Shown piece after piece: positions 56,805 to 64,000 of a stretch of 64,000 nucleotides of DNA. Numbering within the stretch: position 1 is the stretch's first letter; each line of letters starts with the position of its first letter. Under the pieces are notes generated by a model. The model did not search any database. It was given only the letters and a program-made list of their open reading frames with translations, and was not told the DNA's origin. Where the stretch lies: contig CASDWY010000001.1 of assembly GCA_949284985.1 (NCBI GenBank), forward strand, positions 48,890 to 112,889, written 5' to 3'. Both the position numbers and the translations under genes were made by a program. This DNA is from an uncultured bacterium. Lineage in GTDB: Bacteria; Cyanobacteriota; Vampirovibrionia; Gastranaerophilales; Gastranaerophilaceae.

Positions 56805-57272
56805 CTATAGATAAATCCCCTCAATATTAAGTAAAATTTTTTTCTTCTCAACCCCACCTGAATATCCGCCTAAAAAACCGCTTTGCTTAATTACTCGATG
56901 ACAAGGAATTAATATTGGCAACGGATTTTTATTATTCGCCATACCCACTGCCCTCGCAGCACGACTATTTCCGCACTTAATAGCTAAATCTTTATACGAA
57001 ATAGTTTGCCCATAAGGAATAGTAGATAAAACATTCCACACCTTTTTCTGAAAAGCCGTTCCAAGCGGATTTAATGGCAACTCAAAATTTTTTCTCTCCC
57101 CTCTAAAATACTCGAAAAGCTGATTTTTTGCCTCTCTTATAAGAATTGTTTCCTCTAAATTATAATCAAAAAGAGACTCAAAATTATTAAAATATAAATT
57201 TGTCAACTCACCTTTCTTTTCAACAAGAATAATACTTCCAAGCAACGTTTCATACTTATAAAAATATTTCAT
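56805..57272 (-). CDS. ogt: methylated-DNA-[protein]-cysteine S-methyltransferase
   Basis: This 155-residue suicide repair protein removes O6-methyl from guanine. The acceptor cysteine is in LIPCHRVI and the DNA-binding segment SRAARAVGMANNKN precedes it. The N-terminal regulatory region is short and has no Ada-type Cys4 zinc site. It starts 4 bp after the Crp/Fnr gene, so it is co-expressed with it. Confidence 0.95.
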   Translation of the reverse strand: MKYFYKYETLLGSIILVEKKGELTNLYFNNFESLFDYNLEETILIREAKNQLFEYFRGERKNFELPLNPLGTAFQKKVWNVLSTIPYGQTISYKDLAIKCGNSRAARAVGMANNKNPLPILIPCHRVIKQSGFLGGYSGGVEKKKILLNIEGIYL

Positions 57273-57276
57273 AACC

Positions 57277-57942
57277 TTAACCTAAAAGCTTAAATTCATT
57301 TTTTCTATACTCCAAAACACCTTCTTTTTGTAAATTAGAAAGCTCCCGACTCAATGCACTCCTGTCCACCCCAAGATACTCTGCCATTTGCTCACGAGAA
57401 TATTCAATCTTAAATTCTCTTGCACCAAGTTCTTGAGCCTCAATATCCAAATATGCCAATATTTTTTCCTTTATTGATTTATTTTTGAGAATAAGCATTC
57501 TCCTTTCCAAAGCAAGATTCTCCAACCCTATTAACTCAAATAAATTTTTTATTAATTGAGCATTCCACCTTGCTGTATATTCATCAAATTTAATTAACCT
57601 CTCAAAAGGAATAAACAAAACTCCGGTCTGCTTAAGTGTCTTTACCTGCAGCGGAGATTTTTTAAGCCCCGCACAAAGAAAATTTGCCCCAAAAACTTCC
57701 CCGTCCTTAACATAGCTGTACAAAGTTTCTTTTCCGTTAAACCCAATTTTTGAAAGCTTAACTTCCCCAACAAGCACAACAGCTATACTTGATATGCTAA
57801 CTCCCTGTTTCCAAACAACCTCATCTTTTTTAAAAACATAAGGTTTTGCCTGCAAATAACCAAGTAACGCATCTAAACCAACTTCTTTTATTCCCTTAAA
57901 TAAATATATGTTTTCCATGTCCACCTGTTGCAACTGCAACAT
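57277..57942 (-). CDS. Crp/Fnr-family transcriptional regulator
   Basis: This 221-residue regulator has an N-terminal cNMP-binding-like barrel (about 15-120) and a C-terminal winged helix (about 150-221: SREQMAEYLGVDRSALSREL). There is no Fnr-type four-cysteine cluster, and the ligand is unknown. An ATG eight codons later (57918) is an alternative start. It precedes ogt, so it may respond to stress and control DNA repair. Confidence 0.88.
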   Translation of the reverse strand: MLQLQQVDMENIYLFKGIKEVGLDALLGYLQAKPYVFKKDEVVWKQGVSISSIAVVLVGEVKLSKIGFNGKETLYSYVKDGEVFGANFLCAGLKKSPLQVKTLKQTGVLFIPFERLIKFDEYTARWNAQLIKNLFELIGLENLALERRMLILKNKSIKEKILAYLDIEAQELGAREFKIEYSREQMAEYLGVDRSALSRELSNLQKEGVLEYRKNEFKLLG

Positions 57943-58084
57943 AATACATAAATATTTTATAATACTTTTTCCAAAATGTACACAAATTTTATTGTAAAGA
58001 TTTTGTTATAATTGAAACATTATCATATATGATTTATTGAAATATTCTATAAAATATGCTACAATTATAGTAGGAGAACGAGCA

Positions 58085-59398
58085 ATGTACACACTAACTT
58101 TACAGTTAAACAGAAATCGAAAAAAACTGATACTATATTCGGTGTACGCATTAATTTTAAGTTTTTTAGTTTCTCCACCAAGGTCAATAACCTATCAGAA
58201 TAATCTCCTCGCCATGGCAGCATCAAATTTACAATATGGGCATGTATCTACAGATATATTTATTACCCAGACAGGCGAGGAGATGTATAAACAAAATTTA
58301 TTAGAAGCAGAAAAAAAGAGATGGGATGAATCAATCAAAACAAGATATCGAAACGGCGCAATTTTAACTATTCAACCAGGAGTAAAACATATTAAGCTAA
58401 CAAAAAAATCAAGTGCCGGCAATGTAAAAATCAACGTTGTAGAAATAAATAAAAAATTAAATCCAAAATTAGAAGTAATTCCGGTTTTAGCCTCTGACAC
58501 ATTAGCTAGAAAGGCAACCATAAAAACTTTAGCTTCTAAAGGAAAAGCAATAGCAGCAGTAAATGCCACTTATTTTAAACCACAAACCGGAGTTCCACTG
58601 GGAACATTAATGATAGATAAAAAAATCTATACAGGTCCAATTCATAATCGTGTTGCACTTGGAATAAAATCTGACGGTTTTATAATGGACAAATACAAAT
58701 TTAACGCCACTTTAAAATACAAAAAACTTTCTATTCCTATAGACAATATTAACCAACCTCGAATGTTATCAACATATATTCTTGTTTATACAAAAGACTG
58801 GGGACAAACAAGTCCGTCCGCTCCAAAATATGGAATTAACATGGCAGTTGCAGACGGTAAAATAATAAAAACATCAAACGGTTCTTTAACTATACCTAAA
58901 AACGGATACATAATATCTGGACCAAAATCAAAGCTAGAACCGCTTTTTAATGCCCAAATGAAAGACGAAAATCAAGTTTTTCTTGCAAGCTTAATAAAGC
59001 CAAGAGAAATTCAACTTGAGATAAAAAATCCAAATGGTTGGGAAGATGTAAACCACATCATTAGTGGCGGCCCTTATCTTGTTAAAAATGGTAATATTTT
59101 TGTAGATGTAAAAGAACAAAAATTATTATCTATCACCGGTAGAAACCCTCGTACTGCAATCGGTTACACCCCAAACAATGAGTTTATTATGATGACGATT
59201 GACGGTAGAGAGCAAAGTTCAGTTGGAATGACGTTAAGTGAAACAGCAAAACTTATGAAAGATTTTGGTTGCACTTGGGCTATGAACCTTGATGGAGGTG
59301 GTTCAAGTGTTATGTACATAAAAGGTCAAATCGTCAATAACCCAAGCATCAAAGGCGGAATAGCAATATCAAATGCTCTTGTAATTAGAGAAAGCTAA
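58085..59398 (+). CDS. NAGPA-type phosphodiester glycosidase domain protein
   Basis: This 437-residue protein has an N-terminal membrane/signal segment (about 12-30) and a C-terminal NAGPA (DUF2233) domain. The latter contains TGRNPRTAIGYT, MTIDGREQSS and NLDGGGSSVMY. Members are linked to exopolysaccharide or cell-wall sugar phosphodiesters. The start at 58085 follows AGGAGA (the frame is open to 58037). It faces rpoD across a shared terminator. Confidence 0.85.
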   Translation: MYTLTLQLNRNRKKLILYSVYALILSFLVSPPRSITYQNNLLAMAASNLQYGHVSTDIFITQTGEEMYKQNLLEAEKKRWDESIKTRYRNGAILTIQPGVKHIKLTKKSSAGNVKINVVEINKKLNPKLEVIPVLASDTLARKATIKTLASKGKAIAAVNATYFKPQTGVPLGTLMIDKKIYTGPIHNRVALGIKSDGFIMDKYKFNATLKYKKLSIPIDNINQPRMLSTYILVYTKDWGQTSPSAPKYGINMAVADGKIIKTSNGSLTIPKNGYIISGPKSKLEPLFNAQMKDENQVFLASLIKPREIQLEIKNPNGWEDVNHIISGGPYLVKNGNIFVDVKEQKLLSITGRNPRTAIGYTPNNEFIMMTIDGREQSSVGMTLSETAKLMKDFGCTWAMNLDGGGSSVMYIKGQIVNNPSIKGGIAISNALVIRES

Positions 59399-59401
59399 TA
59401 A

Positions 59402-59428
59402 AAAAGGGCTATCAAAAGCCCTTTATTA
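59402..59428. terminator. terminator between NAGPA and rpoD genes
   Basis: AAAGGGCT (59403-59410), loop ATCAAA, AGCCCTTT (59417-59424). T/A-rich flanks on both sides serve both convergent genes. Confidence 0.85.
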
Positions 59429-60508
59429 TTATTGTTCAATATACTCTTTTAAACGTTTACTTCTATTTGGATGTCTAAGTTTTCTAAGAGCCTTTGCTTC
59501 TATTTGACGAATACGTTCACGCGTAACACCAAACAATTGACCAACTTCTTCCAAAGTTCTTTGACGTCCATCATCCATACCAAAACGCAATCTCAAAACA
59601 TCTCTTTCTCTTGGAGACAAACCGGAAAGTACTTCTGCTAAATCTTCTCTCAAAAGTTCATGAGCAACTGTCTTAACCGGCGCATCTGCATCCTTATCTT
59701 CAATAAAGTCGCCCAACCTTGAATCTTCTTCTTTACCAATAGGAGTTTCCAAAGACAAAGGCTCTTGTGCAACTTTAATAATCTCTCTTAGTTTGCCAAT
59801 TGAAATATTCATTTCAGCAGCAAGTTCATCCTCAGTTGGTTTTCTTGAAAGTTCTTGGGCAAGTTTTCTAGTAACTTTTTTTAATTTATTAATAGTTTCA
59901 ACCATATGAACAGGTATTCTTATAGTTCTTGCTTGATCTGCAATTGCCCTGGTAATTGCTTGTCTAATCCACCAAGTTGCATAAGTTGAAAATTTATAAC
60001 CTCTTTCGTGATCAAATTTTTCTGCTGCACGAATTAAACCCAAATTTCCTTCTTGAATTAAATCTAAGAAAAGCATGCCACGTCCTACATATTTTTTAGC
60101 AATACTTACAACCAAACGCAAATTTGCTTGAACTAATTTTCTTTTTGCAATAGCACCTGCAGCACCGCCTTCAATAATTTTTCTTGCAAGACTTATTTCT
60201 TCTTCAGCTGTTAAAAGCTTTATACGACCAATTTCCCTTAAATACATTCTAACCGGATCATCAATTGCCAAACCTCTGGGCATCATCATCTCTGCTTGTG
60301 CCGGTTCTTCTTCGCTATCACTTTCTGTTGAATAAATATCATCAATAATTGGATTTGTTGTTTTTCTTGTGCTAATGATAGCGTCTATATTATCAGTTGT
60401 AATTTCGTGATCTTCAGTGCCATATGCGCCTACTTCCAGCATATCCTCAGATTGTGTTTCATCTATTACACTAACCACCGAATCTTCTGACATTCTTTTT
60501 CTGCTCAT
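59429..60508 (-). CDS. rpoD: primary sigma factor RpoD/SigA
   Basis: This 359-residue group 1 sigma factor lacks the long N-terminal region 1.1 extension of the E. coli protein. Region 1.2 is [18 protein letters not shown], regions 2.1-2.4 include [15 protein letters not shown] and [15 protein letters not shown], and region 4.2 ends [18 protein letters not shown]. It directs core RNA polymerase to housekeeping promoters such as the TTGACA/TATAAT ones seen here. Its start overlaps the dnaG stop at 60508. Confidence 0.97.
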   Translation of the reverse strand: MSRKRMSEDSVVSVIDETQSEDMLEVGAYGTEDHEITTDNIDAIISTRKTTNPIIDDIYSTESDSEEEPAQAEMMMPRGLAIDDPVRMYLREIGRIKLLTAEEEISLARKIIEGGAAGAIAKRKLVQANLRLVVSIAKKYVGRGMLFLDLIQEGNLGLIRAAEKFDHERGYKFSTYATWWIRQAITRAIADQARTIRIPVHMVETINKLKKVTRKLAQELSRKPTEDELAAEMNISIGKLREIIKVAQEPLSLETPIGKEEDSRLGDFIEDKDADAPVKTVAHELLREDLAEVLSGLSPRERDVLRLRFGMDDGRQRTLEEVGQLFGVTRERIRQIEAKALRKLRHPNRSKRLKEYIEQ

Positions 60509-62391
60509 TAATTATCTCCAGTCCTTAACCTATTTTTTAACTTTTCTTTTAACTCGATTTGAATTTGTACAGCTTGTACATCATCATCATCAATATGTTT
60601 GTATGTTTGCCTAATTTTTTCCTGCTCCTGACGCAACTTAAATCTCTTAATATTATTAAGATTTTCTTCTATAGCAAAACGCAAATCACTTTCAGAAAGT
60701 CCTTCATAAGGTTTTGCTAGTTCTATTAAATCTGTAATTATATTTTTAACATTATTATTTTCCGCAAAAGCATTATATAGAGCAACGATTAATTCATCTA
60801 CATTATTTACCTCACTTGAGAGTTTGTCAATCGTATTTTTAATATATTTTAACGTTTCGTTATCAAGTTCTTCATTCTTTAATATATTTGATATTTGAGA
60901 GGGAAGAAAGTAACTTGTATTTATTAAATACATGGACAATAAATTTTTTTCTGCTTTTTCTAGCAAACTGATACTTTTCTTAACAAATACTTCTTGCTTA
61001 GTATAAGGGACAATCGCAGAATTCTTTGCCGCTCTAAGCTCTTTAAGCAAATCACTCTCTGTAATATTTAATCTTTCAGCAACAACTTTAACATATTCAC
61101 TTGCGGCAATAGGGTTTTGAATATTATTTAAAATAGGTATGACGTTTTTTATAACCTTAAGTTTTTCAGCGACCGATGATGTTTTAGAATAATTTTGCAA
61201 TGCCAAGTCTATTTCAAAATCTAACAACAACTTAGCTTTATTCAAATATTTTTTATAAGCTTCTCCACCATTAGTTCTAATATATTCATCAGGGTCCTTT
61301 CCTTCCGGCGGGGAAACAACACGAATTTCACAAGCATATTTTTCATTATTCAATGCACCTTGTACCTCGTCAAACTGTTTTATTTCCCCAAGACCTACAA
61401 AAGCTTCTTTTATAACCTCAGCACCTCTTTGTGTAGCTTTAATTCCTGCAGCATCAGTATCAAAGGCTAAAAATATTTTACGAGACTTGCTATATCGTGA
61501 AATTAAACCAATATGACCTTGAGTCAATGATGTTCCACAAGATGCTACGCAATTTTTAATCCCATTTGCTTGTGCAGAAATTACATCAAAATATCCCTCC
61601 ATAACAATAACAGAATCTTCTTCTTTTATCGCATTTTTAGCTTGATACAAACCATATAACACTTTACTTTTGTTATAAACAAGACTATCCGGAGAATTCA
61701 AATATTTAGGGGACTGCTCAGCCTCCAATGCCCTGGCACCAAAAGCAACTACATTACCATTTTCATCAAAAATAGGAATTATAATTCTATGTCTAAAACG
61801 ATCTACATAGCCTACCTCATGTTCACGTTTAATAACAAGACCTGATTGCTCTAAAACATTGTTTGAATATTTACCCTCAAACCTTTTATAAAAATCATCA
61901 AAACTATTTGGCGCATATCCAAGCTTATACTCTGCAATAACATCATCACTCAAATCACGACTCTTTACATAATCCATAGCTTTTTTAGCACTGGGTGAAG
62001 ATATTAAATTCATATTATAAAACTCTGCAGCATCTTTTAAGACTGATAAAATTTGCTGTTTAATTTCTTTTTTCTCGGGAGAGCCGCCAAAATTACTGGG
62101 CAACTCTATTCCTAAAGCTGCAGCCTCTTCCCTAATTACTTCAACAAAAGTTTTATTTTGCGTTTGCATCAAAAAGCTAAAAACATCGCCACCTTCACCA
62201 CAGCTAAAACATTTATAAATACCTTTTGAACGACTAACACAAAAAGACGGAGTTTTCTCTTTATGAAACGGACACAAACCCCAATAATTTTGTCCTTTTT
62301 TCTTTAAGATTACAGTTCTTGATACTACATCAACAATATCAAGTTTATCTTTTATTTGTTGTACTACATCTATATTATCAATCGTCGGCAT
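60508..62391 (-). CDS. dnaG: DNA primase
   Basis: This 627-residue primase makes RNA primers at the replication fork. The N-terminal zinc finger is CPFH...YKCFSCG (about 40-65). The RNA polymerase core and TOPRIM ([16 protein letters not shown]) follow, and a C-terminal helical domain binds helicase. The first codons overlap dgt by 14 bp and the stop overlaps rpoD by one base: a variant of the macromolecular synthesis operon. Confidence 0.97.
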   Translation of the reverse strand: MPTIDNIDVVQQIKDKLDIVDVVSRTVILKKKGQNYWGLCPFHKEKTPSFCVSRSKGIYKCFSCGEGGDVFSFLMQTQNKTFVEVIREEAAALGIELPSNFGGSPEKKEIKQQILSVLKDAAEFYNMNLISSPSAKKAMDYVKSRDLSDDVIAEYKLGYAPNSFDDFYKRFEGKYSNNVLEQSGLVIKREHEVGYVDRFRHRIIIPIFDENGNVVAFGARALEAEQSPKYLNSPDSLVYNKSKVLYGLYQAKNAIKEEDSVIVMEGYFDVISAQANGIKNCVASCGTSLTQGHIGLISRYSKSRKIFLAFDTDAAGIKATQRGAEVIKEAFVGLGEIKQFDEVQGALNNEKYACEIRVVSPPEGKDPDEYIRTNGGEAYKKYLNKAKLLLDFEIDLALQNYSKTSSVAEKLKVIKNVIPILNNIQNPIAASEYVKVVAERLNITESDLLKELRAAKNSAIVPYTKQEVFVKKSISLLEKAEKNLLSMYLINTSYFLPSQISNILKNEELDNETLKYIKNTIDKLSSEVNNVDELIVALYNAFAENNNVKNIITDLIELAKPYEGLSESDLRFAIEENLNNIKRFKLRQEQEKIRQTYKHIDDDDVQAVQIQIELKEKLKNRLRTGDN

Positions 62392-63436
62392 TGCTCAACC
62401 CATTTAATTTAGCAAATTTAAACAAAAAATCGTCATCATCTATAACTGCCATCGCTTTTGGTACAAAATTGCGCATATATTTTTTAACAATATACCTGTC
62501 TGTCATACCGGAAATATAATCACATACTGTTTGCTGTGCCTTTATTTCATCATAATTAATTGAATATATTTTCAATAATTTCATATAATGTTCAAAAAGC
62601 TGCTCAATCATCCTTTGTGCCTTATCTTCTTCTGCCTTGGCAACACTATCCAAATATACATGCTCAAACATCCAACTTCTCAATTTTGTCATATATCCTA
62701 AGCATTCTTCACTCATGGAAATTCTATTTTTATCAAAACTGTTCTCAACAAGATTATAAACCATTTTTGAGAAACGTTCATGCCTAATCGGAGAAAAATA
62801 TTGCATACAATCTTTAGGCATATCCTCTATTCTAATAATCCCTGCCCTGAGTGCATCATCTATATCATGATTAATATATGCAATTTTATCAGCAAGTTGA
62901 ACAATTTGACCTTCAAGTGTATATGCCGGTTGGCATGCATAAGAATGACACAAAATACCATTAATAGTTTCTTCAGTAAGATTTAAATCCTCAATAACTG
63001 TAACAACTCTTACACTATTTTCATTATGAGAAAATCCATTCACCATAATTCTATCTAAAACAGCCTCTCCACTATGACCAAACGGAGTATGTCCTAAATC
63101 ATGCCCCAAAGCAATTGCCTCAACTAAATCTTCATTTAAATTTAATGCCTTAGCGATTGTCCTAGAGACTTGAGATACTTCTAAAGTGTGTGTGAGCCTT
63201 GTTCTATAATGATCATTATCCGGCGAAAAAAATACTTGCGTCTTATGCTTCAAACGACGAAATGCTTTAGAATGCAAAATTCTATCACGATCACGTTGAA
63301 ACTCTGTCCTAATCGAACAAGGATATTCTTCTTTTTTTCTACCGCGAGAAAATTTGCTTTTTGCTGCATATGGACTTAACAATGCAATTTCTCTTTCTTC
63401 AAGTTTATTTTTTATGAAATTAGTTTCTAAAGCCAT
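62378..63436 (-). CDS. dgt: deoxyguanosinetriphosphate triphosphohydrolase-like protein
   Basis: This 352-residue HD-domain protein removes triphosphate from dNTPs. Motifs are RRLKHKTQVF and THTLEVSQVSRTIA, then the catalytic HD in ALGHDLGHTPFGHSGE. The ORF is open to 63484 from a TTG; ATG at 63436 has GGAA at good spacing and fits the family start. It heads the dgt-dnaG-rpoD operon, with a long leader (see 63584-63670). Confidence 0.93.
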   Translation of the reverse strand: MALETNFIKNKLEEREIALLSPYAAKSKFSRGRKKEEYPCSIRTEFQRDRDRILHSKAFRRLKHKTQVFFSPDNDHYRTRLTHTLEVSQVSRTIAKALNLNEDLVEAIALGHDLGHTPFGHSGEAVLDRIMVNGFSHNENSVRVVTVIEDLNLTEETINGILCHSYACQPAYTLEGQIVQLADKIAYINHDIDDALRAGIIRIEDMPKDCMQYFSPIRHERFSKMVYNLVENSFDKNRISMSEECLGYMTKLRSWMFEHVYLDSVAKAEEDKAQRMIEQLFEHYMKLLKIYSINYDEIKAQQTVCDYISGMTDRYIVKKYMRNFVPKAMAVIDDDDFLFKFAKLNGLSNADD

Positions 63437-63583
63437 AACAACATTCCGTAATACATGGTTTACTGTACCACAAAAAAAAGTCAAAAAAAAGCAACAAACA
63501 CAATATTACTCTCTAACACATTCCCATAATAATTTTGCATATTTGAATCAACCAAAACTAAAATAAAACGAAATGTGCGCAAG

Positions 63584-63670
63584 GAGTCTATATTAGGCAG
63601 GAAAAGTGTTTTAACCGTTTTACCGTCTGACGCACAGCGCATTTGCAACAATACCTCCTATCATAGACTC
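63584..63670. promoter_or_regulatory. long imperfect hairpin in the dgt 5' region
   Basis: GAGTCTAT (63584-63591) pairs with ATAGACTC (63663-63670). The inner pairs TAGG/CCTA and AGG/CCT (63594-63601 with 63654-63660) extend the stem around a ~50-nt loop. On the minus strand an AGGAGGT lies inside the stem. An adjacent minus-strand ORF of 53 codons (63642-63481) could use that site at 10-nt spacing. It may be an RNA leader controlling dgt. Known RNA classes were not recognised. Confidence 0.5.
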
Positions 63671-63723
63671 TAACTAAGTTTAAATGGTGGCGGACTTATT
63701 CAATTAACTTTTATCTCCAAACC

Positions 63724-63752
63724 TTGATTTTCAGATAATAATTTTGTAAAAT
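63724..63752 (+). promoter_or_regulatory. sigma70 promoter of the C-tract leader
   Basis: TTGATT (63724-63729), a 17-bp spacer and TAAAAT (63747-63752). It stands 32 bp before the leader start codon. Confidence 0.7.
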
Positions 63753-63783
63753 AGGAAAGGAATACTTAAACAGGAGAGTTTTG

Positions 63784-63873
63784 ATGCACCTTAATTTTAA
63801 TGTGATTAATAAGTTAAAACACACTCCTGTTGTACATTTAACTTGCCCCCCCCCCCCGGATACTAAGTCGTAG
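63784..63873 (+). CDS. 29-codon leader ORF with C12 tract
   Basis: ATG at 63784 is preceded by AGGAG (63772-63776) at 7 nt spacing, so translation is likely. The encoded peptide is MHLNFNVINKLKHTPVVHLT, then C, four prolines and DTKS, ending at TAG 63873. Twelve C's (63846-63857) encode part of the Pro run. One base fewer would bring a frame that stays open to 63998-64000. A run of prolines is a known ribosome-stalling signal. It may be a regulatory leader rather than a functional protein. Confidence 0.6.
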   Translation: MHLNFNVINKLKHTPVVHLTCPPPPDTKS

Positions 63874-63905
63874 CAAGGGTTTTAAGGATTTAGCAAGTTG
63901 TTTTT

Positions 63906-63952
63906 CAAGCCACATAATGAGGCTTGATTTTTTATGTGGACTTTTGTTCACA
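63906..63952 (+). promoter_or_regulatory. competing hairpins after the leader ORF
   Basis: CAAGCC (63906-63911) pairs with GGCTTG (63921-63926). CCACATAA (63910-63917) pairs with TTATGTGG (63932-63939), and TGTGGAC (63935-63941) can pair with GTTCACA (63946-63952). The second hairpin excludes the other two, the layout of an attenuator. The next start codon is 38 bp downstream. Confidence 0.6.
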
Positions 63953-63989
63953 TATGTAGTTAAATATTGTTTGAATATGGAGGTATCAT

Positions 63990-64000
63990 ATGAAGTTTGA
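63990..64000 (+). CDS. start of a gene leaving the window
   Basis: ATG at 63990 has a strong GGAGG (63979-63983) 6 bp before it and encodes MKF then a partial codon. The product cannot be known from here. It is the likely target of the leader and hairpins upstream. Confidence 0.55.

Noticed and set aside
63481..63642. Minus-strand 53-codon ORF in the dgt leader
   Set aside because: The ribosome site is perfect but spaced 10 nt and lies within a hairpin stem; no recognisable protein sequence. It is kept only as part of the leader description.

Overview
The window is a stretch of AT-rich bacterial chromosome. It carries housekeeping genes (alr, era, dnaK, waaA, tsaD, trxB, miaB, mnmG, trmFO, serS, tmk, rpoD, dnaG) and many short secreted or hypothetical genes. 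Several signs suggest a non-photosynthetic relative of Cyanobacteria, of the Gastranaerophilales/Melainabacteria type. The tRNA-Glu is close to the cyanobacterial form, with G1-U72. Outer-membrane genes (waaA, an LptF/G permease, an SLH-domain exported protein) place it among diderms. HydG, a flavodiiron protein and a type 4 Fe-S uracil-DNA glycosylase point to a fermentative anaerobe. GatD points to amidated peptidoglycan. The taxonomy is inferred from gene content, not from a search.

Layout. 1-4.8 kb: TPR proteins, a Cys-rich protein, a NarL-type regulator, a zinc-ribbon protein and alr. 5-10.7 kb: a small membrane protein, gatD-era, an alpha-glucan-phosphorylase homologue lacking its PLP lysine, a patatin and a DUF262 remnant. 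10.7-11.1 kb: a 6S-like RNA (- strand) and a short sRNA candidate (+ strand). 11-25 kb: flavodiiron protein, GT8, dnaK, tsaD-waaA, two unknowns, trxB-miaB, maf, xer, rsfS and tRNA-Glu. 24.8-32 kb: flagellin, HD-GYP-trmFO, mnmG, tRNA-Leu and hydG. 32-38.9 kb: a phosphoribosyltransferase-like protein, an exported protein, Bcp, an operator-controlled small RNA locus, an HPP-like membrane protein, a flavin reductase, bioD and SulP. 39-42.6 kb: a tight operon serS-tmk-unknown-folE2-udg. 42.5-49.3 kb: cupin, a uridine-kinase-like protein, an XRE regulator, TPR, murQ, lptF/G, DUF378 and SLH. 49.4-55.5 kb: an AddB/AddA-like helicase-nuclease pair. 55.5-59.4 kb: a degenerate histidine kinase, a Cys-rich secreted protein, crp-ogt and a NAGPA protein. 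59.4-63.4 kb: the overlapping operon dgt-dnaG-rpoD. 63.4-64 kb: structured RNA elements and a leader ORF with a C12 tract before the start of a gene that leaves the window.

The most unusual material is regulatory. (i) At 34.83-35.00 kb a perfect-consensus sigma70 promoter is flanked by two 15-bp palindromic operators. It drives a ~135-nt RNA that can form mutually exclusive structures and ends in a strong terminator. (ii) Nearly the same 13-bp operator core lies in a perfect 12-bp-arm palindrome upstream of the XRE regulator at 44.6 kb, which suggests that this regulator controls itself and the RNA. (iii) At 63.72-63.99 kb a promoter and strong Shine-Dalgarno precede a 29-codon leader whose C12 tract encodes four prolines. 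Competing hairpins and the next gene follow. This could be a phase-variable or proline-stalling attenuator.

No CRISPR array, insertion sequence, prophage or rRNA operon was seen.
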